17,298 nucleotides of DNA from Ruminococcus sp. CAG:488. Lineage in GTDB: Bacteria > Bacillota > Clostridia > Oscillospirales > Acutalibacteraceae. The DNA lies in NCBI GenBank assembly GCA_000434055.1, contig HF999643.1, positions 50,664 to 67,961 of the forward strand. The letters are read 5' to 3'. How positions within the stretch are numbered: position 1 is the stretch's first letter; each line of letters opens with the position of its first letter. Under the pieces are notes generated by a model. It was not told the origin of the DNA and ran no database searches. It saw nothing but the letters and a program-made list of their open reading frames with translations. A program made the translations under genes and the position numbers. Below, in pieces: positions 1 to 7,139 of the stretch.

Positions 1-1
1 C

Positions 2-634
2 AGTGTGGCAATAGCAAAGGAATGTGACTTTATATTCATGGGAGTAAAACCGCAGGTCATTGACAAGGCATTTGCCGAGATAAGCGATATTCTCGAAAAC
101 AGAGAAGATTGCGTGCTCGTTTCAATGGCGGCAGGCGTTGCGATTGAAAAAATCAAGTCTCTTTCAAAGGCAAAGCATATTATAAGAATTATGCCGAATA
201 TGCCTGTATCTGTCGGCGAAGGCGTTGTTCTTGCGAGCGGCTATGAGGTCGATGAAAAAAACAGGGACGAGTTCGATTCGATAATGAAATGCGCAGGTAT
301 CGTTGATTGGATTGACGAAAAACTCATTGACGCCGGCTGTGCGATTTCCGGCTGCGGTCCGGCATTCGTTTATATGTTCATTGAGGCTCTTGCCGACGGC
401 GCGGTAAGCTGCGGACTTCCGAGAGACAAGGCAATGCTGTATGCTGCCGAAACCGTTCTCGGCTCCGCTAAGGCGGTTATTGAGAGCGGCAAGCACCCGG
501 GCAAGCTCAAGGACGAGGTTTGCAGTCCGGGCGGCACAACGATTGCGGGCGTTAAAGCTCTTGAGGACGGCGCATTCCGTTCAAATGCAATGAATGCCGT
601 TATTGCGGCATATGAAAAAACGAAGAAAATGTAA
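2..634 (+). CDS. proC: Pyrroline-5-carboxylate reductase, 5' end missing
   Basis: Catalyses the NAD(P)H-dependent last step of proline synthesis, from 1-pyrroline-5-carboxylate to L-proline, in the cytoplasm. About 210 C-terminal residues are present. The family is usually near 265, so roughly 55 N-terminal residues, including the Rossmann GxGxMG loop, lie outside the window. Visible landmarks are GVKPQ, the SMAAGV strand, the RIMPNMPVSVGEG segment and the C-terminal dimerisation/active-site domain with SGCGPAF (usually SGSGPAY) and the hallmark SPGGTTIAGV. The reading frame is open through the left edge, so the GTG at position 5 is an internal valine and not a start. No terminator follows; the next promoter begins 17 nt after the stop codon. 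The assignment is very secure. Confidence 0.96.
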   Translation, partial: SVAIAKECDFIFMGVKPQVIDKAFAEISDILENREDCVLVSMAAGVAIEKIKSLSKAKHIIRIMPNMPVSVGEGVVLASGYEVDEKNRDEFDSIMKCAGIVDWIDEKLIDAGCAISGCGPAFVYMFIEALADGAVSCGLPRDKAMLYAAETVLGSAKAVIESGKHPGKLKDEVCSPGGTTIAGVKALEDGAFRSNAMNAVIAAYEKTKKM

Positions 635-650
635 TTGTATATGTCGTTTG

Positions 651-679
651 TTGACATTACAGCGGTTATAAGATAGAAT
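651..679 (+). promoter_or_regulatory. Sigma-A type promoter of the GH3 operon
   Basis: A perfect -35 box TTGACA (651-656), a 17-nt spacer and the -10 box TAGAAT (674-679). This is the only strong promoter seen ahead of the three-gene operon and predicts a start near 686, giving a 5' leader of about 150 nt. The -35 box lies in a short inverted repeat, ATGTC (641-645) and GACAT (653-657), which could be a weak operator or chance. Confidence 0.8.
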
Positions 680-693
680 AATAAACGTATTCT

Positions 694-804
694 ACGGAAA
701 GCTTGGTAGGCTTTCTGCTTTAATCAACAGTCAAGCAAGCCCGGCGTGCCTTCGCCTTGAGGGGAAGCCTTGGCTTGAGATTGAGCAGTGCCGCATATTT
801 CCGT
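694..804 (+). promoter_or_regulatory. Candidate structured leader RNA (unrecognised)
   Basis: The leader can fold into a closed structure. ACGGAAA (694-700) pairs perfectly with TTTCCGT (798-804). Inside, CTGCTT (715-720) pairs with GAGCAG (783-788, one G-U), AATC (722-725) with GATT (779-782), and TCAAGC (731-736) with GCTTGA (773-778). A local GAAAGC/GCTTTC hairpin (697-702 with 710-715) would compete with the closing stem. CAAGCC (736-741) can also pair with GGCTTG (772-777), giving two registers. The apex can form GGCG/CGCC (743-746 with 753-756). The RBS follows 15 nt after the closing stem. I do not recognise a known riboswitch class. The pairing is hand-read, without energy calculation or covariation. 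Confidence 0.4.
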
Positions 805-834
805 GATAAATAAAACAGCGGGAGGTAGAAAAAA

Positions 835-2574
835 GTGCCTTTTTCAGATTTCGGAATTTTTCTCGGAGACGTTTCTCTCTGGGAGATAAATCATTTCACA
901 AAGGATCCTCTCAAGGCGCAGAAAAGCGTTTTGAAAAAGATCGTAAGAAGAAATAAGAATTGTGAGCTTGGTAAAAAGCTCCGTCTCGGTGAGGTTAAAT
1001 CAATCGAGGATTATCAGCGTATTGTTCCTCTGACAACTTACGCCGATTATGAGCCGTATGTTGACAGAATGATAAACAATAAAGAGGACAGACTCATGTT
1101 CTCGGGCAGAAATATCAGATATTGCTCGTCGTCGGGTTCGGTCGGCAAGCCGAAAATTCTTCCAAAAGGTATCAACGACCTTTGGAAAATGCAGTGTATC
1201 GGATTTTCGGTTTCGGTTGCCGTTGCCGCTCATTGGCTCAAAAAGAACAAGGGCATCAGAATGCCTAACCAGATGGGTCCGCTTGTTTTGGTTCTCTCGG
1301 GACATAATCTTGACGACAACAAGCGTTGTAACGGAGCGGGACAGGTTCCGCTTACATATCTTAAACCGATTACAAGATTTTTCTGCACATCGCCCTATTC
1401 ACTTCTTTGCCCCGAGCACGAGGAGCTTATTGATACTTCGTATCTCCAGCTTCGTTTTGCTCTTGAAAACAGAAAAGTAACATATCTCGGTTCTCTTGTT
1501 ATCACGCTTCTTACAACCATGTTTGACTACCTTGAGGAGAACTGGGAGATGCTCTGCGACGATATTGAAAAGGGAATAATTAACCCGAATATCAAGTGCA
1601 CTCCGGAGCTGAGAGCCAAGTATTCAAAGATGTTCAAGCCCAATCCTTCAAGAGCGGCAGAGCTTAGAAAAGAATTCGAAAAAGGTTTCGATACGCCTAT
1701 CGCACCAAGAATCTGGCCGAAGCTTGTTTGGGGCTACGGTATGATGGGTTCAAGCCTCCAGGTTTATATTGACAAGCTTCGTAAATCGGTCGGCGATCTT
1801 CCGCTTCACAACATGGGCTATGCTGCGGCCGAAGGCTTCTTTGCCGCACCGGTTGAGCTTAATGTTAATGATTCTGTTCTTCTCCCACATTGCATATTCT
1901 TTGAGTTCCTTCCGATCGAGGAGGGCGAGGATCACGCAAAAGACGACGTTAAGCCGCTTCTTATCAATGAGATTGAAGTCGGCAAGGATTATGAGCTTGT
2001 TGTTTCAAATTTCTCCGGTCTTTACAGATATAAGATCGAGGACGTTGTTCATGTTACAAAGATGTATAACAACACCCCGAGAGTTGAGCTTCTTTACAGA
2101 CAGAATCTCAGCATGAATGTTGCCAATGAAAAAACAACAACTCAGATGGTTGAGTATTCCGCCGCAAAGACAGCCGAAAAAGCCGGCGTAGGCTTTAAGG
2201 GCTTCAGCTTCTATCCCGATTATTCAACCAAGCCGCCTCGCTATTGCATGTTTGTTGAGCCGGAAAAGACCGTTGATGAAGACACTCGCAGAAAAATGAT
2301 TGAAATTCTTGATGAGGAGCTCAAGGGCGTTAACGAGAAATATTTCAAATACAGACGCTGGGGTATGCTCAGCGAGCCGGAAATCCTTATTCTTAAAGAA
2401 AAGAGCTATTGGGATTACAGAGAGTCGCTTAGAGCAAAGGGCGTTGTTCTCAATCAGATTAAGCCCGTAACGGTTATCAACTCTCCCGAGAGAGAAAAGT
2501 TTTTCTTCTCTCACGTTGAAACAGAGAACTCACTGACTGTTGACGAGTACAAAAAAGCAAATACAAACATTTAA
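835..2574 (+). CDS. GH3-family acyl-adenylating amide synthetase
   Basis: A 579-residue protein with the length and layout of the GH3 family, a branch of the adenylate-forming (ANL) superfamily. In plants the family joins amino acids to jasmonate or auxin; the substrates of bacterial members are largely unknown. The ATP/AMP loop is SSSGSVGKPK (residues 98-107). The family motif YRYRxGDVV appears as YRYKIEDVV (397-405), with Glu where Gly is usual. The region around LGSLVITLLTTMFDYLEENW is also typical. No signal peptide or membrane segment is seen, so it should be cytoplasmic. The GTG start is supported by GGGAGGT at 820-826, 8 nt upstream. It is first in an operon with an exported hydrolase and bioY. 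The family call is confident; the substrate is unknown. Confidence 0.85.
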   Translation: MPFSDFGIFLGDVSLWEINHFTKDPLKAQKSVLKKIVRRNKNCELGKKLRLGEVKSIEDYQRIVPLTTYADYEPYVDRMINNKEDRLMFSGRNIRYCSSSGSVGKPKILPKGINDLWKMQCIGFSVSVAVAAHWLKKNKGIRMPNQMGPLVLVLSGHNLDDNKRCNGAGQVPLTYLKPITRFFCTSPYSLLCPEHEELIDTSYLQLRFALENRKVTYLGSLVITLLTTMFDYLEENWEMLCDDIEKGIINPNIKCTPELRAKYSKMFKPNPSRAAELRKEFEKGFDTPIAPRIWPKLVWGYGMMGSSLQVYIDKLRKSVGDLPLHNMGYAAAEGFFAAPVELNVNDSVLLPHCIFFEFLPIEEGEDHAKDDVKPLLINEIEVGKDYELVVSNFSGLYRYKIEDVVHVTKMYNNTPRVELLYRQNLSMNVANEKTTTQMVEYSAAKTAEKAGVGFKGFSFYPDYSTKPPRYCMFVEPEKTVDEDTRRKMIEILDEELKGVNEKYFKYRRWGMLSEPEILILKEKSYWDYRESLRAKGVVLNQIKPVTVINSPEREKFFFSHVETENSLTVDEYKKANTNI

Positions 2575-2595
2575 ATTTGAAACAGGTGAAATAAA

Positions 2596-4194
2596 TTGAG
2601 CAAATTATTTAAAAGAATAATTTCCGTTATTCTCTGCATTTCCGTCGTTATTTCCACATTTATTTTCATTGATTTCCCGGGAACAGCTGCAACGTCTGAC
2701 GGAACAGACATTCCGCTAATTTATGTTCAGGGTTCAGGTATGCCTCTGTTTGTTAAGGACGAAAACGGCGAGGAGCAGGAGGTTTATCCCGTTAAGATTC
2801 CCGACGGTTTTGTTGAAAAAACAGTTAAAGAAAACATCGGAATTTTTGCCAAGGCTGTTCTTACTCAGAAATGGGAGGAATTCGGCAATGCTCTCGGTGA
2901 TGCCCTCAGCGAGATATATTCAACGATAAGCCTTGACGAGCACGGAAAGACGCAGAACGGCGTTTATCTTAGATGGACATGGAATAAAGAAAAGCTTAAC
3001 GGTAAAAAGTCACACGGAAAGTATCCGACTCAGAGGTTCACGTTTAACTATGACTGGAGACTTGACCCTTACGAGAATGCAGAAATAATGCATCGGTATA
3101 TCGAGGACGTGCGTGAGGTCACCGGCGCCGACAAGGTTGCGTTGAGCGGCCGCTGTCTCGGCTCTTGCGTCACTATGGCTTACATGGAGAAATACAATGC
3201 CGAATATATTTCGGACTATATTCTTTATGCAAGTGCTCTTGACGGTGCAACTCAGTGCAGCAGATGCTTCGCCGGAAATATGTATGTTGACCCGGACGGA
3301 GTTGACAGATTTATGTATGACGTTCAGCTCTCCGAGGACGATGTTACAAATCAGCTTATTCAGTCGTTCGTAACCGTTTTCAACGGAACATACGGCTTGG
3401 ACATCACCTGTGCGGCAATCAATAATGTTCTCAAGAAAAACTATCTTGAATTTATGCCGCAAGCGCTTATGAACTCCTACGGCACGTTCCCCGGCTATTG
3501 GAGCATGGTCAATGACCGTGACTATGAGAGAGCCAAGGACACTGTATTCCACGGCGAGGGCGTTAAGGAAAAATATGCCGATCTTATCAGCATAATCGAC
3601 AATTATCACTATAACGTACAGGTTAAGTCAAACGAGCTTCTCAAGAAGTTCGCCGAAGAGGGAGTTAATGTTGCAAACATTACAAAGTACGGCTATCAGA
3701 CATATCCCGTAACTACAGAAGCGGATATGATAACCGATAATATTTGCAGTGTTTATGACGCATCAAAGGGCGCAACAACAGCAACGCTCATGCAGGGCTT
3801 TGATGACAATTATATTGAGAAAGCAAAGCTTGACGGCACATATAAGTATATTTCTCCCGACCTTCAGATTGACGCATCAACCTGTCTTTTCCCCGAAAAG
3901 ACATGGTTTGTTAAGAACATAATACACAAGACTTTCCCGAAAGCCGTTAACCGATTGATTGACGCAATTGTAAATAACGGCAGTGATTTTACGGTATTCA
4001 GTGATCCCGAGCTGCCGCAGTATATGCTTTATGACAAGGATGCGAATGAGATCACACCTCTCGTCACCGAGAATATGAATTGCGATTCGAGATATCACGT
4101 TACATTCTTTGAGGCTTTCAAGAAGATGTGGAAGTGTATATTTGAGCTTATCAAGAGAAAGTTCCAGCCGTCAGAACCGGCTCCGGAGGTATAA
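2596..4194 (+). CDS. Exported LCAT-like alpha/beta hydrolase with Cys nucleophile motif
   Basis: A 532-residue protein with an N-terminal signal sequence (basic SKLFKR, hydrophobic core about residues 8-29, likely cleavage near the alanines around 32). The mature N-terminus begins with DIPLIYVQGSGMPL, the strand and oxyanion-loop pattern of the lecithin:cholesterol acyltransferase (LCAT)-like lipase family. YDWRL (residues 152-156) is a further LCAT hallmark. The nucleophile elbow reads G-R-C-L-G (185-189), so Cys187 stands where Ser is usual, as in polyhydroxyalkanoate synthases. The acid and His partners cannot be fixed; a C-terminal His in SRYHVTFFEA is one candidate. TTG start with AGGTG 7 nt upstream, 21 nt after the GH3 gene. 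Likely an extracytoplasmic esterase, thioesterase or acyltransferase; the substrate is unknown. Confidence 0.68.
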   Translation: MSKLFKRIISVILCISVVISTFIFIDFPGTAATSDGTDIPLIYVQGSGMPLFVKDENGEEQEVYPVKIPDGFVEKTVKENIGIFAKAVLTQKWEEFGNALGDALSEIYSTISLDEHGKTQNGVYLRWTWNKEKLNGKKSHGKYPTQRFTFNYDWRLDPYENAEIMHRYIEDVREVTGADKVALSGRCLGSCVTMAYMEKYNAEYISDYILYASALDGATQCSRCFAGNMYVDPDGVDRFMYDVQLSEDDVTNQLIQSFVTVFNGTYGLDITCAAINNVLKKNYLEFMPQALMNSYGTFPGYWSMVNDRDYERAKDTVFHGEGVKEKYADLISIIDNYHYNVQVKSNELLKKFAEEGVNVANITKYGYQTYPVTTEADMITDNICSVYDASKGATTATLMQGFDDNYIEKAKLDGTYKYISPDLQIDASTCLFPEKTWFVKNIIHKTFPKAVNRLIDAIVNNGSDFTVFSDPELPQYMLYDKDANEITPLVTENMNCDSRYHVTFFEAFKKMWKCIFELIKRKFQPSEPAPEV

Positions 4195-4197
4195 TTT

Positions 4198-4749
4198 ATG
4201 AGTGCAAAAGCGAAAACAGGACATGAGAGAATAATTGAAACAGTTAAAATTGCGCTTATGGCGGCGATAATATCCGTGCTCGGACCTCTTTCGGTTCCGC
4301 TTCCGTTTACACCTGTGCCGGTTTCGTTCACCATTATGGCGGTTTACCTTACAACCTATTTGCTCGGAGCGAAAACCGGAACGGTCAGCGTTATTATTTA
4401 TATTTTGCTCGGTCTTGCCGGCGTACCTGTTTTCTCAGGATTCACCGGCGGAGCTGCCAAGCTTGTCGGACCCACGGGCGGATATATAATCGGATTTATC
4501 TTTATTGCCGTTATCGGCGGAATATTCGTTGATAAGTTCAAAGGAAAGTTTTTCTTTTCACTTTTGGGTATGGCGCTCGGAACGGCTGTTTGTTACCTTT
4601 TCGGTTCACTTTGGCTCGCTTATCAGGCAGGCATGAATCTCAAGCAGGCTCTTCTTGCGGGAGTTATTCCCTACATTGCGCTTGACTGTGCGAAGATGAT
4701 AATCGCCGTGCTTTTGGGCAAGCAGGTCAAACCGCTTATTAACAGATAA
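4198..4749 (+). CDS. bioY: BioY, biotin-specific substrate-binding subunit of an ECF transporter
   Basis: A 183-residue integral membrane protein with about six hydrophobic segments. It binds biotin in the membrane and normally couples to a shared EcfA/EcfA'/EcfT energising module; those genes are not in this window. The family signature FTGGAAKLVGPTGGYIIGF (about residues 81-99) and the N-terminal PLPFTPVPVSF segment are both present. ATG start with GGAGGT at 4185-4190, 7 nt upstream. The gene begins 3 nt after the hydrolase stop codon, so it is translated from the same transcript. No BirA-type operator was recognised upstream. A link between biotin uptake and the two upstream genes is not obvious. 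Confidence 0.93.
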   Translation: MSAKAKTGHERIIETVKIALMAAIISVLGPLSVPLPFTPVPVSFTIMAVYLTTYLLGAKTGTVSVIIYILLGLAGVPVFSGFTGGAAKLVGPTGGYIIGFIFIAVIGGIFVDKFKGKFFFSLLGMALGTAVCYLFGSLWLAYQAGMNLKQALLAGVIPYIALDCAKMIIAVLLGKQVKPLINR

Positions 4750-4789
4750 AAAAACTGTCACATCGTTCATTTCGGTGTGGCAGTTTTTT
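4748..4789 (+). terminator. Rho-independent terminator of the GH3-hydrolase-bioY operon
   Basis: CTGTCACATC (4755-4764) pairs with GGTGTGGCAG (4774-4783, with G-U pairs) around a 9-nt loop. It is preceded by seven A and followed by six T (4784-4789), so the stem can extend through A-U pairs. It directly follows the bioY stop codon. Confidence 0.85.
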
Positions 4790-4796
4790 GCTGGTT

Positions 4797-4915
4797 TTTC
4801 TTGCCGCCCCGCAGGGGAGACGGGTGACACTCTTTCACCTGACCTTGGGCCGATGTGGTCATCGACCCCTACGGAATGTTCATTTTTTAAACCTCGTTGC
4901 ACCAAGAAAGTCTGT
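4797..4915. repeat. GC-rich intergenic element with two hairpins, possible dispersed repeat
   Basis: Between two terminators lies a GC-rich block that contrasts with the AT-rich surroundings. It holds CCCC-GCA-GGGG (4807-4816), a GGGTGA/TCACCT hairpin (4822-4827 with 4835-4840) and a CGATG-TGGT-CATCG hairpin (4851-4864) flanked by GGG and CCC (4847-4849, 4866-4868). On the minus strand it reads CGTAGGGGTCGATGACCAC, and its frame gives VGVDDHIGP. This recalls dispersed intergenic repeats of gut Clostridia that are often mis-annotated as small proteins. Only one copy is in the window, so repeat status rests on memory. Confidence 0.4.
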
Positions 4916-4948
4916 AAAAAATATATATTGAATTTATTTAAGCATTGT

Positions 4949-4977
4949 AAAAACCGCCCTTTGTGAGAGCGGTTTTT
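4949..4977 (-). terminator. Terminator of the CapA-like gene, usable in both directions
   Basis: AAAAACCGC (4949-4957) pairs with GCGGTTTTT (4969-4977) around an 11-nt loop. Read on the minus strand it comes 5 nt after the stop codon at 4983 and ends in a T run. On the + strand it would catch read-through from the bioY operon. Confidence 0.8.
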
Positions 4978-4982
4978 CTTTA

Positions 4983-6233
4983 TCAATAATTCAATTCAAG
5001 CGTATCGCTGAACTTTTGATTGTAATAATTTTTAATGTAGCTGTAGGTAAATGTTTCGTCCTCAAGAACAAATCCATGCTTTTTGATAATATCCTCAGTG
5101 CACTTTGCAAACGGGAGAACACGGACGTTTGCGTAATCCTCCTCATAGACTGTAACGGTCGGTATAAGCTTTGCCGAGGAGACGTGTGTTTTGTTCGTCT
5201 TGGGGTCTTTTGAAACGGTGATATCTGCGATTCCGCCGAGGAAGCTGTCAACGCTTTCCTCAAGAGAAATCACTTTGCCGAGTGACGGAATAACAAGTGC
5301 CTGTTCACCGTCGCCGTTTGACCGATATTCGAATTTTTGCAGGTCGTTTTTACCCGTGCCGACGATAATATCGACGCCGTATTTCAAAAGCTTTGAAATA
5401 ATATCTTTCTGAGTATCGGAAAGCTCGCTTGTTGATTCGCCGTCCCAATGAACCGTTACGCAAACAATATCCGAAGCGTTTTTTGCGCTTTCGACAAGCT
5501 GCTTCATTGTGCCCTCAAGCTCGTCCGATGTTGAACGGCTGTCGGAAAGATTGAGGATACCTATATCGGTTTCCTCCGAAAGTTCGTAATCGCCGAGTGA
5601 CTGAGTTATGCCGACAAAGGAAATTTTGATTCCGTTGACCTCTTTGACCTGCGGCTTCATCATTTCCTCTTTGTTTTCATAGAGACCTGTTAAAAGTGCT
5701 TGATTTTCCTTTGCCTTGAAAAGGGCAATGTCGTTTATCGCACCCGAAAGACCCATATCCATGATATGATCGTTAGCTTGATTGAAGACATCAAATCCGA
5801 GATCGAGAAGCTTATCAAGCATCTGGTCGGGCGTGTTAAATTCAGGAGATGCCGAAGGTTCGTTTTTGTCGTCCATAACGGTATTTTGACTTACCATTGC
5901 AATATCCGATTTGGCGATAATTTCCTTGATTCCGTCATATGCGGATGAAAAATCGTATCCGCTGCCGCCGGCTTTTTGATTTGCCTGAGTGTAAACGGTT
6001 TTGTAAACGACATTGTCGCCGGCAATCATCAGCCTTGCGCTGCCGGCCGTTCCAGAGACCGAAGAGTCGGAAGCGGTCGTTTCTTTTTCGCCGCCGGTGA
6101 AAACAGCGCCGTTTTTAATTCTCGATTTGTCAATTACAATCATCATCGCGCTGACAACAATTGCAACGCTAAGAATACAGTTTATGCTTATCAAAAAAAC
6201 TCTTGACTTTGTCCATTTTAAGTTATCCTTCAT
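4983..6233 (-). CDS. Membrane-anchored CapA-like protein with degenerate metal site
   Basis: A 416-residue protein with an N-terminal membrane anchor (about residues 12-34), a low-complexity linker, and a domain resembling the bacterial capsule synthesis protein family CapA/PgsA (calcineurin-like fold), facing outward. Matches to the family pattern are AGD at 71-73, SPEFNTPDQMLDKLLDLGFDVFNQ before A153-N-D-H156 and D159, H262-W263, and Q299 in the last motif. Several usual metal-ligand positions differ: ANNH is ANDH, NLE in strand 2 is QNT (116-118), and GHHPHVLQ is GTGKNDLQ (292-299), so both histidines are gone. The RBS is GGAGA, 7 nt upstream. The gene lies 36 nt after the membrane-protein gene and is probably co-transcribed. 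Likely non-catalytic or altered; its role is unknown. Confidence 0.72.
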   Translation of the reverse strand: MKDNLKWTKSRVFLISINCILSVAIVVSAMMIVIDKSRIKNGAVFTGGEKETTASDSSVSGTAGSARLMIAGDNVVYKTVYTQANQKAGGSGYDFSSAYDGIKEIIAKSDIAMVSQNTVMDDKNEPSASPEFNTPDQMLDKLLDLGFDVFNQANDHIMDMGLSGAINDIALFKAKENQALLTGLYENKEEMMKPQVKEVNGIKISFVGITQSLGDYELSEETDIGILNLSDSRSTSDELEGTMKQLVESAKNASDIVCVTVHWDGESTSELSDTQKDIISKLLKYGVDIIVGTGKNDLQKFEYRSNGDGEQALVIPSLGKVISLEESVDSFLGGIADITVSKDPKTNKTHVSSAKLIPTVTVYEEDYANVRVLPFAKCTEDIIKKHGFVLEDETFTYSYIKNYYNQKFSDTLELNY

Positions 6234-6269
6234 ATAAACATCTCCGTGAAAAAATTCTTTTTTATTTTA

Positions 6270-7031
6270 TCACAAAGTTATTCTTTTTGCAACAACGCAG
6301 CAGCTTTCTTTATAATATGGCAGGAAATAAAAAACGGGAAAAATAAAAATACAGCTAAAAAACCACGGTAAAAAGCTCAATTTGAAGCGAACGATTTCAT
6401 AAATATGACCGTCAAGCAGATTTTTACTTTGCTTTATCGCCGTCAGAGCGCCGAGCTTTGGATTTGAAGAAAAGAGATATTCCGCTATAAAATATTTTTG
6501 CATGGCAATAAAATAAAATAAAGCTCCGCTTGTTGTCAGCAAAAACGTTCCGCCGGAAAGCGAAATAAACAGATACAGCTCAAGTCCTCCCGTGCCCGAA
6601 AGGTAGTAGACGGACCAAGCGAGTATTGCCGAGGGCAGAAAGAATACGACAGCCCACATGGATTTAAAAAGAAATAATAATGCTTTGAATCGAAAAGCAC
6701 GCAAGGAATTTTTTGGTTTAAGCCAAAAGAAAAATCTTTTTGAAAAGTTTCTTTTATTGGACGTAATGCCGCCGTACCACGCTTTTTCGCCGACAGATAC
6801 CGAGCTGTAAACAAGCAGTACCGAAAAGCTTATCAAAACAAGAGCTGCCGATAAAGCTATCGTAGCGGCAACCCCGAGATGCCGTAAAATGTCTGCAATA
6901 AAGATAATTCCGAAATCTACGGCTGTCATCACGATACAGAATATAAGCAAAAATAGAATTATTGACAGTGCTTTTACTCTTTTCCCTTTTATAAAAGCCT
7001 TGCTTTCCTGCTTTATCAGTGCATTTTTCAT
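6270..7031 (-). CDS. Integral membrane protein of unknown function
   Basis: About 253 residues with several strongly hydrophobic segments (near residues 24-50, 58-80, 119-145, 150-175 and 218-242) and basic loops. The C-terminal half (AIKQSKNLLDGHIYEIVRF, then a hydrophobic stretch ending FLPYYKES) resembles the DUF975-type pattern, in which a last transmembrane segment precedes a PY motif, but I cannot assign the family. I prefer the inner ATG at 7031 because GGTGA lies 4 nt upstream of it. The outer ATG at 7043 adds four residues and has only AGGT about 11 nt upstream. It is the first gene of a minus-strand pair with the CapA-like protein, which suggests a shared envelope role by context only. 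Confidence 0.7.
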   Translation of the reverse strand: MKNALIKQESKAFIKGKRVKALSIILFLLIFCIVMTAVDFGIIFIADILRHLGVAATIALSAALVLISFSVLLVYSSVSVGEKAWYGGITSNKRNFSKRFFFWLKPKNSLRAFRFKALLFLFKSMWAVVFFLPSAILAWSVYYLSGTGGLELYLFISLSGGTFLLTTSGALFYFIAMQKYFIAEYLFSSNPKLGALTAIKQSKNLLDGHIYEIVRFKLSFLPWFFSCIFIFPVFYFLPYYKESCCVVAKRITL

Positions 7032-7086
7032 AAAATCACCCATGGAAATTTTTGACCTGAAAAATTGTGTTTATACATAAAGATTA

Positions 7087-7115
7087 TTGCAAAAAACGAT
7101 TTATCAGTGTATAAT
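7087..7115 (+). promoter_or_regulatory. Promoter of the glycosyltransferase/glycerophosphotransferase gene
   Basis: -35 TTGCAA (7087-7092), a 17-nt spacer and a perfect -10 TATAAT (7110-7115). The predicted transcript start is near 7122, giving a leader of under 20 nt before the RBS GAGGTG (7129-7134) and ATG 7140. Confidence 0.75.
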
Positions 7116-7139
7116 CTTTTCATTGATTGAGGTGACAGT

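Noticed and set aside
4775..4966. Open frame of 63 codons on the + strand in the bioY-capA intergenic region
   Set aside because: It begins inside the terminator hairpin, has no RBS, and covers the GC-rich repeat-like element and the second terminator. The matching minus-strand frame is of the same kind.
7044..7092. Minus-strand promoter for the membrane protein/CapA-like pair, using the palindromic TTGCAA at 7087-7092 as -35
   Set aside because: The -10 at correct spacing is only CACAAT, and the better TATAAA is 11 nt away. Too weak to call.
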